Shown here in pieces: positions 8,198-10,740 of a DNA stretch of 10,740 bases. The first letter of the stretch is position 1, and each line of letters starts with the position of its first letter. The translations under genes were made by a program, and so were the position numbers. Origin of the DNA: 13-2-20CM-66-19 sp036273735 (lineage in GTDB: Bacteria; Pseudomonadota; Gammaproteobacteria; Steroidobacterales; Steroidobacteraceae); contig DASUHA010000124.1 of the NCBI GenBank assembly GCA_036273735.1, positions 1 to 10,740 of the forward strand, given 5' to 3'. The notes below the pieces were generated by a model that was not told the origin of the DNA, searched no databases, and saw only the letters and a list, made by a program, of their open reading frames with translations.

Positions 8198-8527
8198 TCA
8201 GACGCCAAACATCCCACGGACCCATGTGACGATCTGCGGCGCACCAAACGCGATCGCAATCCCCAAAATGGCGCCGAAACACCAGCCCCAAGAGATTCGG
8301 TTTGCCATGGCCATGCCTCCGAGCACCATCACGAGGATGACGGCGATCGGTGTCAACCAGGCCAGAATGTTGCTCTCCAGCGCGGTAGCTCCCGTCAGGA
8401 AGGGAGACGCCTGGGCCACCGCAGGCTGCGGCATCGCAAGAGACAGAATCGCCGTAATGCCCAGCAATACGGCCAGGCCGGTGGCGGACAGCCTGCGCGT
8501 GACAATTCGAGTGATTAGTTGCAACAT
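8198..8527 (-). CDS. virB2: VirB2 major pilin precursor
   Basis: VirB2 is the main subunit of the conjugative pilus; the precursor is inserted in the inner membrane, cut by signal peptidase, and extracted for assembly. The 109-residue product has a long signal peptide (1-38 or 1-40, with cut sites AVA or AQA near SPFL) that leaves a mature pilin of about 70 residues, as expected. The mature part holds two hydrophobic helices, about 57-75 (TPIAVILVMVLGGMAMA) and 83-100, joined by a short polar loop (NRISWGW), the family's standard hairpin. A strong GGAGAGGAG precedes the ATG. Longer in-frame upstream sequence to 8911 is antisense to ssb and was not used. It follows ssb by 64 bases and precedes virB3 by 12. 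No lytic transglycosylase gene (virB1) lies between ssb and this gene. Confidence 0.93.
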   Translation of the reverse strand: MLQLITRIVTRRLSATGLAVLLGITAILSLAMPQPAVAQASPFLTGATALESNILAWLTPIAVILVMVLGGMAMANRISWGWCFGAILGIAIAFGAPQIVTWVRGMFGV

Positions 8528-8591
8528 GACTCCTCTCCGTTTCCGTTTTCCAGTCCTGCTCCCCTCACCGCGGCGAACCGCCAAAAGGGCG

Positions 8592-8987
8592 CTACGCGCT
8601 TGCCACGAGCCCCTGTGGCTCCTCAGCGCGCCTGGACGCACGCTCCTCGCGCTTGGCCTTGCCCGGAGCGCCGAAACGGAAGCCCTGAACGATGAAGTTG
8701 TAAGCGTAGTGCCGCTCACCGTCTTTGTCCGTCCAGTTGTCTGCCCGTACCTGGGCATCGACGATGAGCTGATCCCCCTTGCGCGCGGTGCGCGCGATTG
8801 TTTCGCCCAACGGGCCGAATGCGGTGAACCAGATGCTGGTGGCGATCTCGCGCGCCCCGCCCTCCTCGTCTTTGCCCGCGTAGTCGTTGCCGATGAGGCA
8901 GAACTTCGCATAGGTCCGGTCTCCCTTTACGGTGAGCTCGGGATTGCGGGACAGATTACCGACCGCTGTAAGGGTGAAACTGTTCAT
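8592..8987 (-). CDS. ssb: Single-stranded DNA-binding protein, element-encoded
   Basis: SSB coats single-stranded DNA; at the head of a transfer operon it probably protects the transferred strand in the recipient or supports element replication. The 131-residue product is an OB-fold protein: NSFTLTAVGNLSRNPEL at the start, then IATSIWFTAFGPLGE (48-62), KGDQLIVDAQVRADNW (68-83) and YAYNFIVQGFRFG (91-103), the usual strands and the W of the WYDK-like region. The C-terminal tail is short and charged and ends in GLVASA. It lacks the acidic DDDIPF-like tip through which housekeeping SSBs recruit partner proteins. The ATG at 8987 has AAGGAG eight bases upstream and begins right at the fold; an earlier in-frame start at 9026 adds only unrelated residues. 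It appears to be the first gene of the operon. Confidence 0.95.
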   Translation of the reverse strand: MNSFTLTAVGNLSRNPELTVKGDRTYAKFCLIGNDYAGKDEEGGAREIATSIWFTAFGPLGETIARTARKGDQLIVDAQVRADNWTDKDGERHYAYNFIVQGFRFGAPGKAKREERASRRAEEPQGLVASA

Positions 8988-9178
8988 GGCGGGCTCCTTG
9001 TGTTGGCCGCAGGTACCGGATGGCACGGTGATCAGTCTAAAGGCGCGCGAAACGATTGGAATCGCATTTGCCTGCGTGTTTGTATAGAAATGCGCACCCG
9101 CCCGTATGCCGCGCTCCCCGAGCGTGTCGGAGCGCGCTATTCTGGTGTTGACAAGTCAGCCACGAAAAGGAGATTCCC
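8988..9178. promoter_or_regulatory. Divergent intergenic region, ssb-virB operon versus acidic protein gene
   Basis: This 191-base gap should hold the operon promoter (minus strand) and that of the 9179 gene (plus strand). No strong sigma70 pair is visible. The best minus-strand candidate is TTCCAA (9061-9056), 16 bases, TAGACT (9039-9034), which would give a leader of about 40 bases before ssb, but the fit is poor. A perfect TTGACA at 9148-9153 on the plus strand has no -10 at the right distance. The inverted repeat at 9110-9136 lies centrally and may be an operator. Existence of a promoter here is inferred from gene layout. Confidence 0.45.
9110..9136. repeat. Inverted repeat, possible operator
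   Basis: CGCGCTCC (9110-9117) and GGAGCGCG (9129-9136) are perfect 8-base inverted arms with an 11-base spacer, between two divergent genes. It has no T run and would be a poor terminator. An operator for a dimeric regulator of the transfer operon is a fair guess, but GC-rich arms this short can arise by chance. Confidence 0.4.
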
Positions 9179-9424
9179 ATGCCCCTGATCGAACACTCCG
9201 CCGATGACAACATTCTCGAGGAATGCATCGAGGAACTGGATGAGCTCGTGATGAGCCTCGACCGGTTTCCCCCGACCGCAGTCGCGGTGGCGATGGGCAC
9301 TTATCTCGAGAGCCTCCTGGGCGCCCTCCTCGATGAGCGCCAATGCACCGCCGAGGACGTTCGCGAGCTCCTGCGCGAGATCGAGTCCGGCGTGCTGGAA
9401 GAAAACGCGTCCAACGAGCGCTGA
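9179..9424 (+). CDS. Small, very acidic protein of unknown function
   Basis: I do not recognise this 81-residue protein. It starts at an ATG with a good AAAAGGAG site about seven bases upstream, so it is likely real. It has 21 Asp/Glu, five Arg and no Lys, so it is strongly acidic. It looks all-helical, with likely helices at about 11-27, 33-52 and 57-73. There is no signal peptide or membrane segment, so it should be cytoplasmic. The middle helix is alanine- and leucine-rich (AVAVAMGTYLESLLGALL) and could form a dimer interface. It is divergent from the ssb-virB operon and shares its 191-base control region. Such a position fits a regulator, antirestriction-type DNA mimic or transfer accessory, but nothing in the sequence chooses among these. 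It has no recognisable DNA-binding helix-turn-helix. Confidence 0.75.
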   Translation: MPLIEHSADDNILEECIEELDELVMSLDRFPPTAVAVAMGTYLESLLGALLDERQCTAEDVRELLREIESGVLEENASNER

Positions 9425-9489
9425 GTGCGCACACAACAGAAGATCGAGCGATTGAGCCGTCCGCGCACCGCAGAAAAGGGAGCTCGCCT

Positions 9490-9695
9490 ATGGTCTCTTC
9501 CCGCAGCGCGGCGCTCGTGCCCGTCGAGCACATCGCCCGCTCGATCCTTGTCCTGCGGGGCCAGAAGATACTGCTCGATGCCGAGCTCGCCGCACTTTAC
9601 GGGTTACGACCAAGCGTTTGAACGAGGTGATGAACCCACCGCTACCCAAGCGCCGCCCGATCGGATTCACCGCGGACCTCGGCAGGAAGAGCTGA
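9490..9695 (+). pseudogene. ORF6N-domain gene remnant, frameshifted and internally deleted
   Basis: ORF6N proteins are phage- and element-borne antirepressor-like DNA-binding proteins. The first 38 residues (start ATG 9490, ribosome site AAGGGAG) match the domain's beginning: LVPVEHIARSILVLRGQ, then KILLDAELAALYG. Immediately after LYG the frame breaks. In frame one it ends at LRPSV and a stop (9619-9621). One base back, from 9603, the expected continuation VTTKRLNE appears, as if a single G were lost from a run at 9601-9603. After LNE (9626) the expected QVKRN... section is missing and the sequence jumps to VMNPPLPKRRPIGFTADLG and a stop at 9693-9695. From memory this resembles the C-terminal end of intact ORF6N proteins, which often finish with a Pro/Lys-rich RRIGF-like tail. 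The intact gene would be far longer, so this is a decayed remnant. Confidence 0.8.
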
Positions 9696-9716
9696 CGTCT
9701 CGCCGGAACTCGCGCC

Positions 9717-9770
9717 TTGATAATAAGCTAAACTGTTCAGTCTACCTGTCTATCTGGTATCATATGATGC
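9717..9770 (+). promoter_or_regulatory. AT-rich marR promoter with palindrome and tandem repeat
   Basis: This is a marked AT-rich patch in GC-rich surroundings, just before the marR start. TATCAT at 9758-9763 is a 5/6 match to a -10 box and would put the transcript start at or next to the ATG at 9771. No convincing -35 lies 17 bases upstream. An imperfect palindrome TAAACTG-TT-CAGTCTA spans 9729-9744, with arms matching 6 of 7, and a tandem pair TCTACCTG/TCTATCTG spans 9741-9756. MarR proteins typically bind palindromes in their own promoter, so autoregulation is likely (inference). Confidence 0.5.
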
Positions 9771-10196
9771 ATGGCAAGGACCCGCGATCTCGACGTCAAT
9801 GACCTCTCCCGCACGCTCGGGCGGCTGGTGCGGCACATGCGCGCTGCCGCAGCGCAACATGAGCTGTCGCTCACCGAGTCTTCGGTCTTGGCGCGACTGG
9901 GCAGAGAGGGCCCCGCCACGACGGCGGAGCTGGCCCGCGCGGAGGGCATGCGACCCCAATCCATGAGCGCCGCCGTCGCGACACTCGAGGAGCGCGGCCT
10001 CGTCGAGCGCAAACCGCACCCGAGCGATGGGCGTCAGATGAACATCGCCCTCACGGACAAGGGCGCAGCGGTGCGCAGCAGCACCAAGGACCTGAAGCGC
10101 GCCTGGCTCGCGCAGGCGACGGCCCGGCTGGAGGACGAGGAGCGTCAGATCCTCGCGAGAGCCGGCGACATTCTCAAGCGGCTGCTGGAGCCCTGA
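9771..10196 (+). CDS. MarR-family winged-helix regulator
   Basis: MarR proteins are dimeric repressors that control efflux or stress genes, usually adjacent, and release DNA on binding a small ligand or on oxidation. The 141-residue product has the full layout: N-terminal dimerisation helix (LSRTLGRLVRHMRAAA, 12-27), winged helix (about 33-95) with recognition helix near MRPQSMSAAVATLEE (60-74), a wing with HPSDGRQMNIALT (83-95; D86 and R88 are the family's conserved D-x-R), and C-terminal dimerisation helices to 141. There is no cysteine, so thiol-type sensing is unlikely. The ATG at 9771 has no ribosome site in front; the presumed -10 box ends seven bases upstream, suggesting a leaderless mRNA. 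The stop overlaps the next gene's start by one base (TGATG), so it and the MFS gene are one transcription unit. Confidence 0.93.
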   Translation: MARTRDLDVNDLSRTLGRLVRHMRAAAAQHELSLTESSVLARLGREGPATTAELARAEGMRPQSMSAAVATLEERGLVERKPHPSDGRQMNIALTDKGAAVRSSTKDLKRAWLAQATARLEDEERQILARAGDILKRLLEP

Positions 10197-10740
10197 TGGC
10201 AGGGAACGAAGGCCAACCGGCTCAGGCAGCGTCCTCGCCCCTCGCCTCGGTCTCGCACAGCTGGCGGGCGCTCCGGCACCGCAACTTCAAGCTGTTCTTC
10301 TTCGGGCAGAGCACCTCAGTCATCGGCACTTGGATGACCCGGCTCGCGACGGCCTGGCTCGTCTACCGTCTCACTCACTCCGCCCTGCTCCTCGGTGTCG
10401 TCAGCTTTTCCGGCCAGATCGTTTCCTTCCTCATGGGGCCGGTCGCTGCCGTGTGGGTGGAGCGCATGGAGCGGCGCCGGCTCCTCGTCATCACGCAGGC
10501 GGCCGCCGCGGTACAGTCGCTGGCGCTCGCGGCGCTGACGCTGTCGCACGTGATCACGCTCGGCGAGATCATCGCGCTCATGATGTTTCAGGGGCTGATC
10601 AACGCCTTCGACATGCCGGGGCGCCAGTCCTTCCTCGTCCAGATGGTCGAGGATCGCGCCGATCTCGCCAATGCCATTGCCATCAACTCCTCGATGGTCA
10701 ACGGTGCTCGCCTCATAGGCCCTGCGATCGGAGGCCTCGT
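10196..10740 (+). CDS. EntS-like MFS exporter, 3' end cut by window edge
   Basis: This is an inner-membrane proton-driven transporter of the EntS/MFS_3 type, a group that includes siderophore and drug exporters. About 181 residues are visible. A Pro/Ser-rich cytosolic start (1-22) is followed by RALRHRNFKLFFFGQSTSVIGTWM (25-47), the group's characteristic entry into helix one. Helix two is near 63-88. WVERMERRRLL (87-97) is the basic loop between helices two and three. Helices three and four lie near 98-119 and 122-142, and FDMPGRQSFLVQMV (138-151) and LANAIAINSSM (157-167) are strongly conserved in the group. Helices 5-12 are outside the window. The ATG overlaps the marR stop, so the two genes are translationally coupled, and the exporter is the likely target of the MarR repressor. 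Substrate cannot be told from the sequence. Confidence 0.93.
   Translation, partial: MAGNEGQPAQAASSPLASVSHSWRALRHRNFKLFFFGQSTSVIGTWMTRLATAWLVYRLTHSALLLGVVSFSGQIVSFLMGPVAAVWVERMERRRLLVITQAAAAVQSLALAALTLSHVITLGEIIALMMFQGLINAFDMPGRQSFLVQMVEDRADLANAIAINSSMVNGARLIGPAIGGL

Noticed and set aside
8575..8595. Short hairpins after ssb (CGCC-CTTTT-GGCG and GCGG-TTCG-CCGC) as a terminator or attenuator
   Set aside because: Stems of only four bases with no T run, which is expected by chance in GC-rich DNA.
9148..9153. Perfect TTGACA as a -35 box for the 9179 gene
   Set aside because: The expected -10 position falls on the ribosome site and start region (AGATTC), with no match to TATAAT.
9425..9432. Perfect palindrome GTGCGCAC just after the 9179 gene stop
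   Set aside because: It is eight bases with no loop or T tract and no second copy I can see near a promoter, so it does not support a terminator or operator call.
9425..9802. A plus-strand open frame starting with GTG right after the 9179 gene
   Set aside because: It runs out of frame through the ORF6N remnant and into marR, its composition is low-quality, and no ribosome site precedes it.
1..10740. CRISPR array, tRNA, rRNA or insertion sequence
   Set aside because: No regularly spaced repeats, tRNA-like cloverleaf or transposase frames were seen on either strand by eye.

Overview
The window is GC-rich DNA from a Gram-negative bacterium, most likely a beta- or gammaproteobacterium. The evidence is a complete envelope-spanning VirB-type secretion machine with signal peptides, a lipobox and outer-membrane core proteins. 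I cannot place it to genus. No replication, partition, integrase or relaxase gene lies inside, so plasmid versus integrative element cannot be decided here.

Bases 1-8987 form one long minus-strand operon, read right to left: ssb, virB2, virB3, virB4, virB5, virB6, a virB7-like lipoprotein, virB8, virB9, virB10 and virB11. The left edge cuts virB11 just after its Walker A motif. Spacing is tight throughout. There are ATGA overlaps at B6/B7, B7/B8 and B9/B10, a 20-base overlap at B10/B11 and a 10-base overlap at B3/B4. Together the genes encode the pilus (B2, B5), the inner-membrane platform (B3, B6, B8), the outer-membrane core channel (B7, B9, B10) and the motors (B4, B11) of a P-type (Agrobacterium VirB-like) type IV secretion system. 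virB1 and virD4 are absent from the window. The ssb at the head suggests DNA transfer (conjugation) rather than effector export.

Bases 8988-9178 are a divergent intergenic region with an 8-bp inverted repeat. To its right, on the plus strand, are a very acidic, lysine-free 81-residue protein of unknown function (9179-9424) and a broken ORF6N-domain antirepressor-like gene (9490-9695) carrying a frameshift and an apparent internal deletion. Next come an AT-rich promoter with a palindrome and a tandem repeat (9717-9770), a MarR regulator (9771-10196) apparently read from a leaderless transcript, and an EntS-like MFS exporter (10196 to the right edge). The right part looks like accessory or cargo DNA beside the conjugation module. 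The transfer operon itself is conventional. The least explained items are the acidic small protein, the ORF6N remnant and the MarR promoter.
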